Of a stretch of 64,000 bases of DNA, positions 1 through 11,281 are shown in pieces. The notes beneath the pieces were generated by a model. That model was not told where the DNA came from and made no database searches. It saw nothing but the letters and a program-made list of their open reading frames with translations. Origin of the DNA: Piezodorus guildinii. Lineage: Eukaryota; Arthropoda; Insecta; Hemiptera; Pentatomidae. The stretch is taken from assembly GCA_023052935.1 (NCBI GenBank), contig CM041293.1, forward strand, positions 156,061,965-156,125,964, given 5' to 3'. Positions within the stretch are counted from its first letter, which is position 1. Every line of letters begins with the position of its first letter. The position numbers and the translations under genes were made by a program.

Positions 1-134
1 CACACACACACACACCTTTTTGCGGGACTTGGTTATTTGGACTGAGAAGCCCCTAAAATGTGTATTTCCGTTGAAAACTGGAATTCGAAAATTTTCACGA
101 TCGCAGTACTATATATATATAGTAAGTGAAAGTA
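1..134 (+). mobile_element. HINE-like element, 3' part (cut by window edge)
   Basis: This is the 3' third of the repeat family that dominates the window. It opens in the CA microsatellite, continues through the conserved block CTTTTTGCGGGACTTGG and the block GGAATTCGAAAATTTTCACG, and ends in TATATATAGTAAGTGAAAGTA, half of the terminal palindrome. The 5' part lies outside the window. Confidence 0.8.
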
Positions 135-197
135 AATTAAGTTAATTTAAATAAAAATATATTTAATTTTGTTGTAAACATATGATTTAGATTAAAT

Positions 198-249
198 ACA
201 CAGACCTTTTTGCGGGACTTGGTCATTTGGTATAGGTAAGTTAAAGTAA
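198..249 (+). mobile_element. HINE-like element, internally deleted 3' scrap
   Basis: The stretch repeats ACAGACCTTTTTGCGGGACTTGG and then jumps directly to a terminal GGTAAGTTAAAGTA, so the block between the microsatellite and the terminal hairpin has been lost. It lies about 65 bases downstream of another 3' end of the same family. Confidence 0.6.
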
Positions 250-904
250 AAAGGGTTAAAAAGGCTAAAAATGTCTTTTATTGTGGTTTAAATGCGGAAT
301 AACATCTAAATACCCAAGAATAACCTTTATAACTGAGCTGACGATATGATGTGAACACTTTTAAATCAAGTAAGAAATATTACAAAATAAAATATATATA
401 TGTTTTTTAAACGATGTAGCATAAAGTCTGTATGTTTTTCTCTAATTAACCAGAATAGTTAGACGAAAATAAAAAACTCCTGATAAAAAAAAAAATAAAT
501 ATATATATAAAAAAAAAGAAAAAGGAAAATGGTTAAAACGTCTACAAGCGTTAACATTAATTAACACGTATTTTTAATAATCTGTGTATTTTATTTATTA
601 GGTAAAATTATTGAGGATTAAATGTTTTTTTGGTTGTATAATTCAGAAATGTTAAACCATATTCCTGATGATGGGAGTGAGAGAAATCTCATAATATCTA
701 CCTCTAAATACTTCACGTTTTTAATCTTTGACTTGTTTATTTATCCCTGTCAAGTAGTGATAAATACTATTTAGTATACAATTTTGGCCACTGATTGCAA
801 ACTTATGAAATAAGTTTCAGTTTTGGATGTGAAGGAGAGTTGTGTAGAACAACATTTTTAGTTATTATGAATGTAATATTAAGGTTACATTTTTATTTGT
901 TTAT
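250..904. other. AT-rich interval, no gene seen
   Basis: No coding region or known repeat is recognised. At about 671-697 the sequence CCTGATGATGGGAGTGAG followed by AGAAATCTC resembles the core seen near Penelope-like element ends in this window; it is too short to assign. Confidence 0.4.
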
Positions 905-1172
905 ACTTTTAACGTCACACTATGCTACTATGGCTAATCGGACAATAGTACTGTAGGATCCTAAATTTTGCCTATCCAGGTTTTATTACGATAGGGATAT
1001 TTAACGAATACCTGACATCGCATAGGACCACCTTTTATCGTCCCCTCCGAAGGACGGCATAACATAGGATTTTTTACTCCCATTTAAAAATCCTAGGACA
1101 ACCTGCGGGTTCGAACCCGTGATCTTTGGCATAGGAGGCTGTTATGCTAACCACCCAGCTACAAGTGATCCC
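905..1172 (-). mobile_element. tRNA-derived SINE, family 1
   Basis: On the minus strand it begins GGGATCACTTGTAGCTGGG, a tRNA-like head whose box A region is TAGCTGGGTGGTTAGC and whose box B is GGTTCGAACCC. A body follows that is shared with 2769-3030, including the TCCTTCGGAGGGGACG segment, and the copy ends in an A/T-rich tail near 905. The pair of RNA polymerase III promoter boxes plus repetition at four places in the window supports a SINE and argues against a tRNA gene. Confidence 0.8.
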
Positions 1173-1474
1173 ATTAAGGTTATACTCATTGTTATTAAAA
1201 ACAAAATTGCTTAAACCAGCTTTCGTATGTAAGGAAGCGGAGTATGGGTGGAGGATTTTTATATTGCTAAGCAAATGACAGATGACATAATCTATAATAT
1301 GCAAGAGATAAATATATTACTGTCATATTTAGCTTACTGATATATTAGGTTACTGTTAAATTATGTTCAGTATTTATATGAACTAATGTAAATTAATTAA
1401 TCTACAAATATATTCCAGTTTTAGGAAACAACTGATTTAGAATTATGTAAAATAAGAATATCGAAAATATGTTT
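1173..1474. other. AT-rich interval, no gene seen
   Basis: No repeat, RNA gene or plausible coding region is recognised between the SINE and the target-site duplication of the Jockey fragment. Confidence 0.4.
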
Positions 1475-1486
1475 AGGTTGGCACAT

Positions 1487-2636
1487 CCACCGTGTGGTGG
1501 ATGTTATATCCTCCACATTGGAGCGAGGAATGTTTTGCACAGGTGCTTTTCTCGATGTGGAACAAGCGTTCGACCGAGTCTGGCACCCAGGACTCCTTTA
1601 TAAACTCCGTCAATTCCTTCCCGGAACATACTTCCTCATAATCCGTTCATACCTCACTAATAGAACCTTCAAGTAAATCATAACCTTTCCTACTCTTCCA
1701 TATTTTCTCAGTCTGCAGGTGTACCTCAGGGTAGTATCTTAGGTCCCATCCTGTATACGGTATATACAGCTGATATCCCACACCATCATAGCAATGTCCT
1801 CACAACTTACGCGGATGACACTTGTGTGTTATCCATCCATAACGATCCAACCGCTGCATCCCAAATCCTTCAGTCCCACATCACAGCCATTGAGGAATGG
1901 TGTCAGAACTGGAGGATTAAAATAAATCCTAAAAAATCCCACCAAATTACCTTTACCCTTCGTCGAAAACCGATGACCTCCTGCCCTACCATTTCCATTA
2001 ATAATACGCCACTCATACCTGTGTAACAAATCCGATACCTAGAACTCCATCTTAACAAACGTCTTACATGGAACCCTCACACGAGACTAAAACGACAGGA
2101 AACTGCCCGTAGATACCGATTACTACAACACTTACTAGACAAACGTTCAAAACTTCCAATTCACTACAAAAAGCTCATTTATATCACTGTCATCAGACCC
2201 ATCTGGACATATGGAATCCAGCTTTGGGGCTCTACTAAGCCATCTAATTCCTCCCGCATCCAATCCTTACAATCCAAAATCCTTCGCAAAACCCTAAATG
2301 CTCCTTATTTCGTCACAAATAAAATCATCCATAACGACCTTAATATCCCATTTGTGGCAGACCTTTCTCGTACCAGATATACCACTTTTAATTCCAAACT
2401 CCCAACTCATATAAACCCTCTTGTCCGCAACCCATCAACCTCACATATTCCTGACAACCCTCCGAGGCGATTGAAAAGAAGATGGCCTCGGGATCTACTT
2501 ACTTAAATAAACATCGAAGTACTACCGCTGGGTAGTTTCTTTACAAGCCTTATACGCCTTTTATTATAATTCATCCCTTTTACTTATTGTATTTATGTAA
2601 TATACAGTTGTAAAATTCAATAAAATATAAATAAAA
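1487..2636 (+). mobile_element. 5'-truncated Jockey-clade retrotransposon
   Basis: A 1.15-kb 3' fragment of a non-LTR retrotransposon lies between two copies of the 12-base duplication AGGTTGGCACAT (1475-1486 and 2637-2648), which marks target-primed insertion. It encodes the reverse transcriptase from the GAFLDV.QAFDRVWH region, through the catalytic block (read here as YADDT), to the conserved C-terminal end RRWPRDLLT near 2505. A 3' UTR follows with AATAAAATATAAATAAAAA. The reading frame is interrupted after the SYLTNRTF region and again near 2025, so it makes no functional enzyme. The closest relatives in the window are at 54108-55312 and 6443-8394. Confidence 0.9.
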
Positions 2637-2768
2637 AGGTTGGCACATATAACATTTTAAATGGTTTAAAATACATATCTAAATGGTTTATTTATATATG
2701 TATTTATCCTCATTTGTGGTTTAATTTTATAGCATTTAACTTTTATTCTTGTTTATTAACAACACAAC

Positions 2769-3030
2769 ACTCCCATGCTAAAGGTCACGGGTTCAAACCC
2801 GCAGGTGGTCCTAGGATTTTTTAATGGGAGTAAAAAATCCTTAGTTACGCCGTCCTTCGGAGGGGACGTTAAAAGGTGGTCCCGAGCCTGTGCGATGTCA
2901 GGTACTCGTTAAAGATCCCTATCCTAATAAAACCTGGATAGGCAAAATTTAGGACTCCCACTGTAGCATCGTCCGATTAGCCATAGTAGCATAAAGTGAC
3001 GTTAAATAAATAAACAAACAAATAAACAAC
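2769..3030 (+). mobile_element. tRNA-derived SINE, family 1 (5' truncated)
   Basis: The copy starts inside the tRNA-like head, keeps box B (GGTTCAAACCC), shares the body with the minus-strand copy at 905-1172, and ends in a tail of AAATAAATAAACAAACAA. Box A is missing. Confidence 0.8.
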
Positions 3031-3126
3031 ACAACATATTGATGTCTCACATGTAATCGATTTTTTCTTATATCGATATCGTTCCTTATATAACTATTAA
3101 AAATATATCGATATAAGGAAGGTAAT

Positions 3127-3278
3127 AGTTGGTTTGCCAAGACGCTTAAAATAAATTTATAATTAGAAAAATAATAGTAAAATAAATTATGAATAATTAA
3201 ACTGAAAACACTAATTGAAAATTTGGAGAAATTTAATTTATGTAAAAATCAATATTGCATTACATTGGCAAACCAACT
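3127..3278. repeat. Short inverted-repeat unit
   Basis: AGTTGGTTTGCCAA at 3127-3140 is the perfect reverse complement of TTGGCAAACCAACT at 3265-3278, enclosing 124 bases of AT-rich DNA. It could be a very short MITE. No target-site duplication is clear, so this is only an inverted repeat by observation. Confidence 0.4.
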
Positions 3279-3392
3279 TCACTTAACCTCTTTGGCGTGA
3301 GATGTGACACCGCTGCTACAACATCGCTATGCTTCATATCTGTGTGAGAGTTATTTAGGCCAAAACGCCTCCTTTGTCCAGGCGTTGGCCGT

Positions 3393-4525
3393 ATTGCGAT
3401 GGTGAAAATTTTTGAATTCCAATTTTCAACGGAAATATACATTTTAGGGTCCCCTGAGCCGAAATAACCAAGTCTCGCAAAAAGTTCTGTGTGTCTGTGT
3501 AACCGTATCTGTGTGTGTGGTAAGTCCAGCGCGAAAACTAGAAGTCCTATGAAACAGAAATTTCATATTTAAGATAACTATACGGCCGAGATGTTAATGT
3601 AACCTTTTTACTACAACCAGCTTACCAGAAGAGCCATTTAATACTATGCATTTTGCACCTATTTACGTTTTTTTTAAAAACGGCTCAAACTCGCTATATC
3701 TTGTAAAATTGGATTGGCTTTATTATCATGTAGTTTTTATTCTGATTGAAATATTTTAACAGGGATTCAATACCAATATTTTAAATTTTTTACTTGCACT
3801 TACTATATACAGTATGGAAAAGTATTGGGTTCGTGAAAATTTTCGAATTCCAGTTTCCAGATTGTTTTAGATAACAATATAATATATTTTTTAATAAAAC
3901 ACATGTTTCTATATAAATTCAATTTAATTAATTCCTTAATAGTTTCACGTATTTTTTTTTATCTCTAACTGTATTTTAAAACTCTTTCATTGATTTTAAA
4001 AATGGAGGTAAGTGATTCATTCTGATTGAAATATTTTAACAGGGTTTAAATACCAATATTTAAAGTTTTTTTTCTCTAAAGCACCTTTAATTTTGTAATT
4101 TTTGTGAAATTGACCGTATCATCTGATTGACATTGCTAAAAAACAGGTAAATATATAAGTTGAACAAATTGGATATCCAACATATGGAGAAAACCGATAA
4201 AATAATTTGTTTATGTAATTTTTTGTTTTTTAATATAACAGTAATATACATGTATTATATACCGTTGGAAAGCTAAAGATTTCAGAAATAATATTATCTT
4301 ATACACAAGCTTGTAAAGGTTGATTAAAGTGATGAAAAGTTGATAAAACTAACTGATTATTTTTTATAATAATATAATAGATTTTTTAATAAAACACATG
4401 TTTTTATACAAATCCAATGTAAATAATTCTTAAAGAAATTTATTTCGTTTCTAAATTTGTTTAAAAATTCTTAAATTGATATAAATAACGGATTTAAGTG
4501 AAAGTCGTGTGTTGCACGCATCAGA
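3393..4525 (-). mobile_element. HINE-like element, composite with a second copy nested inside
   Basis: Read on the minus strand, the outer copy starts at the TCTGATGCGTGCAACACACG end (4525) and runs to the GAATTCAAAAATTTTCAC block near 3393, with the GT/CA microsatellite at about 3490-3520. A shorter, internally deleted copy in the same orientation occupies about 3791-4018: its terminal hairpin region is at 3791-3816 and its GGAGGTAAGTGA end at about 4005-4016. About 50 bases of the outer copy are present on both sides of the inner one. The hairpin at the outer 3' end is not recognisable. Confidence 0.75.
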
Positions 4526-6230
4526 TTTTTTATTATTCTTTACTTATTTTTCTACCATTTAGGTCACTTTTTAAAACATTATTATTGTTATATGCCATTT
4601 TACTTAGGAATATTTTCGCTATCACATAATGTATGAACTATTATTCTTTCTATTGAATTATTACCTCAAAGACCTAGCATATTCTTTTAAAGAGTTTGTT
4701 TATCAGTAGTATATCCCTACTCCTTTTGATTTGGATTATCTGTTTAATTTAATTATTACATTGAAATATATGTCCAACTTATTTGTTCCATACCATCTCA
4801 ACTGCTTTCTTCTTGGGACTGTTTTATAGTGTTTTTTTTTCTTTTTTTTTGCGAATTCTTCCTTATAAACGTTCTGAAGTTTTACTAATTGCTCTTGGAC
4901 TAATATGGGACTTGTAATGAGGGTGTTTATAAAAAAGTTTTGAGCAACATCTTGTAGCGCGAGGGGGAAAAGGGATTTCATCTTGTGTGTTTTTAATAAA
5001 ATATGCAAGATACCTTAACAGCCTGTATAGAGGACAAACATGAAGGGCAAAGATTATGAAAGACGTCAGGAAACTCTGAGCTTAACGAGTGAGGAGCACC
5101 CGTGGACTAAGGAAGACTTATGATGCGGGGGCTGAGTTTCCCGGCTTATCCGAAGCCTTCACCTGTCCATGGGACCGATAGGCCCCTTAACTCCTCCCCA
5201 TAATGGTTTCCTCTTGGCTATTTCGTTTTAGGAAATGCTATTAGGGCAAAAGGGGGATAGATCGGTCGGAAAAGATCTCTCAGATCTCCTTAAGGAGCTA
5301 GAGAAGAAACGGTCAATTTATAGAAGGCATATTTATAAACTACAATTGTTGGGCAACCAGATGTCACATTTTTAAAAGACTATTATGTATTCTGGTATGT
5401 AATGAGAAAAATTGAGGTAGTTAAATAATTGTATATATATAGTATACAATTAGATACGATATTACATCATTTTAATAGGAGACGAATTAATAATAATAAG
5501 CCCCTGTCGGCAAAAGATGAAAAGAGCATTTATTACTATTAAGTGGTTCCATACTATTACCTGGAAAACTTGGTTCGAGGTCGCACCAGGTGTGTGACGG
5601 ATCCTTAAGGTTTCTTTCGCAAAAAAAGTATTTATTATTGTGATAATTTAACCTCTTTATTAATTATAGACATGTATTAATATTATAAAAGCATTCTATA
5701 TTTTATTTATAAAAATGAAATAATTATTCGTAGAAATAAGATTCGGAAAATCCTTTCTACATGAGCTAATTGTGGTTTAGAAATTAAAACAGTTTTCTAA
5801 ATTAGAGCCAAATAGATAAACACGACAATGAAAAAAATAACATAATTATATAAAATGGGCCGCACAACTAATAACGTGTTCCCGCTTAGTTTAGGCAGGT
5901 CCATTGATATATTGCTTTTAAGTTTGCCACAAAAACTTAACACGGCTCAGATTACCTGCCCTTTAATATTAATCGCTCCATAAAGGTAAATTTAGCTCTC
6001 GTCACATTGTTTTATTTTAAGACGGTCTGTTAGGAAAGGGAAAACGGAATCAAATTACGTGTAATTCCCTACACGGCGACGTTACAGATATGTGGAAATT
6101 CTTGAGATTTAGATCATACACTTTCACGTACTTTCAACGTATTATATAAATACTCAACTGCCGTATTTCCTATAAAACTTCATCATTTATTTTATCAAAA
6201 CTGTTCTTGTATTATTATTTCACGACGCTG
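4526..6230. other. Interval without recognised genes
   Basis: Mostly AT-rich. At 5020-5330 there is a distinct, more GC-rich block (GGAGCACCCGTGGACTAAGG, TGTCCATGGGACCGATAGGC) that looks like part of a transcribed or transposon sequence, but no long reading frame supports it. The remaining 4526-5020 and 5330-6230 hold nothing I can name. Confidence 0.4.
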
Positions 6231-6432
6231 GAGAACGTGTCTTGGGCTCCTCCGACCGTTTCCTCCAATCATCACGGTCTTGAGCCGTTGTCATCCAACT
6301 CCTAACTCCTAACGTGCTGCTAGCGTCTGCCGCCACACCACTAGATCTTCTCGGTCTTGGTCTTTCTCTTTTTCTTATACCATGGGTCGGTTGAGTGAGC
6401 AGTATTTTGGGCATTTCTCCATCTGCCTTCCT
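6231..6432 (-). pseudogene. Non-LTR retrotransposon C-terminal fragment (host of Jockey insertion)
   Basis: The minus frame gives a basic C-terminal tail with RSWMTTAQDRDDWRKR, resembling the last segment of non-LTR reverse transcriptases that end in an A.DR..WR motif. It is separated from its probable upstream part at 8405-8990 by the Jockey insertion, and the 10-base duplication GGTATATCTT joins the two sides. Most of the reverse transcriptase itself is missing from the rejoined sequence, so the host was already deleted before the insertion. The clade is not determined. Confidence 0.55.
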
Positions 6433-6438
6433 GGTATA

Positions 6439-6442
<4 letters not shown>

Positions 6443-6506
<64 letters not shown>

Positions 6507-8394
6507 TGAACAATATTACAATCTGTCCAATTTAGGACATTTTTAATAGGGATAAAGTACAACATTCATACTGCATTCACACGATATATACAAAACAATA
6601 ATAATAATACAATATAAATAAATACAAAACAAAATCAATAAAAATATATACAAAAGTCACTCATACCTATATACAATTCACAAGCATACAGCACGTGAGT
6701 GGAGAATCTAGCCAATGCTAGAACTCCAATATACATTTTACAAGAGGTCTCGAGGCCACTGCCGTTTCAACCTTCTAGGAGGATGGTAAGGATGTGTGGA
6801 GCTGGATAAGGATTGAGCTAGGGGATTAGGGTGATGGATAAGGTTCTGATGAAATTTAGAGAATTTTAATGGTATAAGGTCTAAAATAAATGGAATATTT
6901 AGGTCGCGGTGTAAGGTATGGTTGGATACATAATAAGGAGCATTAACTATTGTTCGGAGGACTTTTGATTGGAAGGATTGAATGCGTTTGATGTTAGAAA
7001 ATTTGGCTGTCCCCCACAGTTCAAGTCCGTAGGTCCAGATAGGTTTCAGTACTGTCTTGTATATTAGCAATTTGTTCTCGATAGATAATTTAGAATTTCT
7101 GTTCAGTAGTCTGTATAATTGTCCAAATCGTCGATTAAGTTCTTGTCGTTTAAGTCTAGTATGCGGGTTCCAAGTTAGTCTTTTGTCCAGAAGGAAGCCA
7201 AGATACCGGACTGTGTCGGAGAAAGGAAGCGGAACGGAGTTAAAGAGAACTGGAGGGCAGGATTGTCTTCGAAGGGTAAAGGTGACATGTCTGCATTTGG
7301 ATTGATTTACTTTGATTCTCCAGTTGTTACACCAGTCTTCAATTTGAGAAAGGTGTGTTTGGAGGCCTGTAGATGCAATTTCGGGATCTAAGTGAGAGGA
7401 TAGGATAGCTGTGTCATCAGCGTACGTTGCTAGGAAGGTATTAGGGCAAAGAGGAATAGCAGCCGTGTATATATTGTAGAGGATAGGACCAAGGACACTA
7501 ATCTGAGGAACACCGGATTCGACTGGATAATAATTGGAATATTCTGCACCACAACGAACTCGGAAGGAGCGGTTTGATAGATAGGATCGGAGGACTAGGT
7601 ATAAGGATAGGGGTAAATGGTTTTTGAGCTTAAAGAGCAATCCCGGGTGCCACACCCGGTCAAATGCTTGCGTTATGTCCAGAAATGCACCCGAGCAGTA
7701 CTCCTTGTTCTCAAGGGCAGAGGAAATATGGTCAACGACTCGGAGCCCTTGCTGAACGGTTGAATGTTGGGAACGGAATCCAAACTGATGGGAAGGAATA
7801 GTGTGGGATTCTAATAACGGTAATATTCGTTTGAGGAAGATTTTTTCAAGGATTTTTGAAAGGATTGGGAGTAGGCTGATAGGTCTATTTGATGTCGTAG
7901 TGTTAGGAGATTTACCTGGTTTTAGGAAGAGAATTATTGTGGAATGTTTCCATTAGAGAGGAAAATGAGTAGTGCGTAGAATGGAGTTGTAAATATATGT
8001 AAGAAATATAACGGCTTTAGATGGAAGCTGTCTGAGAATCTGAGGAGTGAGGAGATCGTATCCAGGAGATTTACGGAGTGCAAGTTTTCGGAGAAGATAT
8101 TTGACCTCAGAGGGATTAATTGCTTTAGGAGGTAATGAAAGCGGGATTGGAGACTGAAGGAACTGTTCCACTACTGAAGTGTGGTTTGGATTGGATTCTG
8201 GATGAGGTGTGAAGACTTGGGAAACGTATTTGGCAAGTTTCTCGGCTTTGTCTTCATCAGACGCAGCCCAGGAACCATTACTACGACGGAGGGGATGGGA
8301 AATATGGTGGGATTTTAGAATTTTCTTGGTGACATTCCACAGGGAATTGTCACAAACCGAAAGAGAAGAAAGGAAGGAACTAAAGGATTGGGAA
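6443..8394 (-). mobile_element. 5'-truncated Jockey-clade retrotransposon with long poly(A)
   Basis: The insertion is bounded by GGTATATCTT at 6433-6442 and 8395-8404. The 3' end on the minus strand is an uninterrupted A tract of about 60 nucleotides (6441-6504 as T). Coding sequence runs from 8394 to 6738 in one frame: the pre-RT linker (PPKAINPSEVKYLL), the RT core with QFGFRSQHSTVQQGLRVVDH, AFDRVWHPG, SGVPQISVLGP and the catalytic YADDT, and the C-terminal RLKRQWPRDLL. One in-frame stop at 7953-7955 (after TTHFPL) breaks it. In the GVPQGS motif the glycine reads as isoleucine. The long pure A tail and single lesion suggest a fairly recent insertion. Confidence 0.92.
6738..8394 (-). pseudogene. 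Jockey reverse transcriptase, 5' truncated, one stop
   Basis: This is the coding part of the truncated element. It lacks the endonuclease domain entirely and begins in the linker before the reverse transcriptase. The 306 codons after the stop (7655 down to 6738 and upstream) include the palm motifs YADDTAIL and the thumb and C-terminal region ending WPRDLL. The family protein is about 890 residues, so roughly 550 remain here. It cannot mobilise by itself; any residual product would be an RT domain without EN. Confidence 0.85.
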
Positions 8395-8404
8395 GGTATA
8401 TCTT

Positions 8405-8990
8405 AAGCGCCTGATAGTCTTCTTCTCTTGGATTGAGAAGATCATTGAAATATCCATCGTAAAAAACATGAGACTTGTTAGTCAACAAGTTCCAATGTTT
8501 TTCCCTACAGGATTTCGCTTCATTCATTGCTTTCTTCCATTGTTGGTTGACCAATCGGAAGAAATACCTACTTTCTTTGCTGCAGTGAAGCGTTTTAATA
8601 TTTCATAGCTCCTCTTCCCTTCGTTTCTTTTTACGGTGTAAATGCTTCTCTTCTTTTCTTCTCTGTCGATATTTAACAGACCTTCTTAGGGTTGCCCTAA
8701 TCATTCTTTGGTACTCATTTTTTTTCCTGTGCGTGGCTACACTGCATTCTTCATCGAACCAGAGTGACCTTGGTTCCTTGTTATTGTTATGGGCCCCTAG
8801 TACTTCATCGGCTATTTCCATAATCGCTCTATAAGAGTGCGACCAGAACATTTCAACGTCCAGGCCAGCATCGCACTTTAATGTCAAGTACTTCAGTATT
8901 GTTACGCTGGGTTTGTGGTCCTACTGAGATTTTGAAACTTCTCGGCACCTTTTAATTTTCTTAATGAGCAGATCTTCGCCGTCACAAGCG
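8405..8990 (-). pseudogene. Non-LTR retrotransposon, EN-to-RT linker fragment
   Basis: The minus strand encodes a piece with WFDEEC, a run of basic residues (KKNEYQRM, RRKEEKHLHRKKKR) and, after a frame change near 8600, VNQQWKKA, CREKHWNLLTN and FNDLLN. This WFDEEC ... NLLT.K ... LLN succession is typical of the segment between endonuclease and reverse transcriptase in several non-LTR clades, not of Jockey. It is out of frame in at least one place and was interrupted by the Jockey insertion at 6443-8394. I cannot assign the clade. Confidence 0.6.
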
Positions 8991-9029
8991 CTAAGATCAA
9001 CAAGTGGTCCGAATCAATATTACCTCCTT

Positions 9030-9700
9030 TGGACGTTCTAACGTTTCATAGAATGCTGCTGAGGCGTCTTCCCATCGAAACATGGCCAATTTTATTGACC
9101 ACTGAACGCTCTGTTGACGTCCATGTGCCCTTATACTGTTATAGATGGAATAAGTATTAATACAATGCCTAAGAATACTGGGGGACATTACAATTAACAT
9201 TTTCATACAATATTACAATAAAAAGTTACCCTCTGAAACCTGCGGAGGTGGATATTATCTCAAGCGTCCCATCTAGTCTCTTAGATCCCCCGACGGACTT
9301 CTAGACCTCTTACTCTTCTCTTCTTGAGGATAGAACCCAACTGTTTTCTTGCTGGACTTCAACTAATTTTCGTATCTTCTTTTTCATCCTCATCGCCTCG
9401 GAAGGGAATGACATGGGAAGTGCCCCGGTTGGCGCTCCAGCCTTTGTGATCTTATTTTTATCTTTTGACTCTTAATATTCTTGACGGCTGCCGCTGGCGG
9501 AAGCTACATGTTGCCTGTTACCTACCTATCTCTGTTACCGTGGAGGGAGAGGGCCCCAGACCGATAGGGAGACCTGGGAGGTAAGGTAAACACCTTTTAA
9601 ACTTCCGCCGGCAAAGGCTTCTAAATATTTATTTAATTAATATAATACATATCCAATGATGAATCTATCCTCAATACATAACACTACATGATATTTATGC
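9030..9700. repeat. Dispersed repeat, copy 1 (relative at 31800-32410)
   Basis: Several landmarks occur in the same order and orientation here and at 31800-32410: CATACAATATTACAATAA, CGACGGACTTCT, GCTGGACTTCAACT, GGGAAGTGCCC, CCTTTTAAACTT and GGCAAAGGCTT. The unit is more GC-rich than its surroundings. It may be the 5' part of the non-LTR element whose linker lies just below it, but no reading frame proves this. Confidence 0.55.
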
Positions 9701-9867
9701 TAAATTGATTACATACTAATGTGACGAGTTTTATTAAAATATTTTAGACCGTTTGCAGGAAAGCCGTTGAAAGATGTGAAACGCACGGTGTAAATTGGCA
9801 ATTTTGGTCGATTATCTTTAAAAAGTCCCTATACCACCATAGACATATATCTTTATCATCATAATCA

Positions 9868-10330
9868 TTCCCCCTTTTACCTCTATTCGGTGTGAGGGTC
9901 CTGCTTATAGAGTCTGGTCCAGATGTCTATCTCCTGCGCCAACTCTGCTCTCCTGTCCCAATTTATTCCGCATGCCTCCTTTACCCTATCCTCCCAGGAG
10001 ATGCGAGGCCTTCCTCTGGGTCTTTTTCCTTCCGTGCGGGTCTCGTAGGTCTTCCTGGCACTTCTCTCTGGATCCATCCTAAGAAGATGTCCAAACCACC
10101 TCAGTTTTTGCTCCTCCAGTATGGTCTCTGTCGGTTTGACATCGAGATTAGCCCGTATGGTGGCGTTCCTTATTCTATCTCTTCTTGTTTTCCTCTCTAT
10201 TTTTCGTAGATACCTCATTACTATCGCTTTTATCTGACTCCTGTGTTTTGAGGTAAGGGGCCACGATTCTGAGGAGTACGATAGAATAGGGAGGAATGTC
10301 GATTTTAGACTGCTACCTTGGTCCGCTTCT
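9868..10330 (-). pseudogene. Non-LTR retrotransposon C-terminus (LRWFGHLLRM type)
   Basis: The minus frame from 10218 to 9883 encodes MRYLRKIERKTRRDRIRNA, LRWFGHLLRMDPER, then GKRPRGRPRISWEDRVKEA. The string of RDRIRN, L+WFGH..RM and G+RRRGRP..W.D is the standard C-terminal tail of several insect non-LTR reverse transcriptases. The catalytic part is absent. It ends near 9868 in a short ATGATGATAAAG-type tail. It belongs to a different element from the linker fragment at 8405-8990, because the order along the minus strand is wrong for one copy. Confidence 0.7.
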
Positions 10331-10388
10331 TCTTCCTAGGAAATATATCTTTATTAAATGTATTATTTCATTTTCTTACGGCTATCCG

Positions 10389-10544
10389 TTTTTTCGCAAG
10401 GCTTGGCGTCTAGAAAACGCTCACACACCCAGAAACGCAAACACAAACCTTTCAGCTCGATTTGGTTAATAGGATTCTGGGGATCTTCATATGAATATTT
10501 CCGTTGAAAACACGGTTCCGAATTTTTTATTGATCGCAATATAT
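10389..10544 (+). mobile_element. HINE-like element, diverged 3' fragment
   Basis: A weak but ordered match to the 3' block: TTTCGCAAGGCTTGG, a short CACACACCC stretch, ATTTCCGTTGAAAACACGG and GATCGCAATA. The terminal hairpin is gone. Confidence 0.6.
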
Positions 10545-11281
10545 TTTTATTTTTAGTCTAAACCAAATTATCCACTAATATATTAGCAGGTCATTACATT
10601 CTGGTTAAATGATCATAATGTTCCAAAGTTGGGTGATCAGAAAATATGAATTTAAAAAAATGTTTGTGAGAAACCAAACTTGTTAAAAAAAATGTAATTT
10701 TGTAACCTAAATTTTGATTGCATTTCTTGTTTGTCTATTATATTTCAGTTTATAAAATTCCCGTTCTTAAAAAAAAAAATTCATGTGGTATCTTCATTAT
10801 AAAGTACAATTTAGAGGAAAATCTGGAGAAAAAATTAATTTGATTACATCATTCTGAAATAACAACGAGTAACATTTACAAGGGCTAAAATATGTAAGCT
10901 TGTCCATTGTTTAATAAATAGTCGAAGATATTCTTATTGAAAACTAAAGACGTAATTTACGGTTTTATAAGATAAATGAGTATTATTTGTGTTGTGTAAA
11001 CAGAACAAAGATAAATAGATACAGTAGTCTATCTAGACTCGCTAATAGGATTTCTAGTAAATAAACTAGGCCAACTCAGTGTATACAGAAACTTTACTAT
11101 TGTTTGCACATGTTATTTGAGATAGAGATGGGGTTAAATTCATCTTAAGCTTTGTATTATTTCATGATAACCTGACTGAGAAAAATAATATTAGCTAATA
11201 TGGCATGTTGACATTCTTTATATTTTCCCTCAAAATTCAACTGCATTACAAATGAAAAAAAAATTATGCAAATTCTAAAAA
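10545..11281. other. AT-rich interval, no gene seen
   Basis: No coding region, RNA gene or repeat is recognised up to the start of the next HINE-like copy. Confidence 0.4.

Noticed and set aside
6220..6513. Lysine-rich reading frame on the minus strand
   Set aside because: The lysine run is the translated poly(A) tail of the Jockey insertion joined by chance to a host fragment; it is not a protein.
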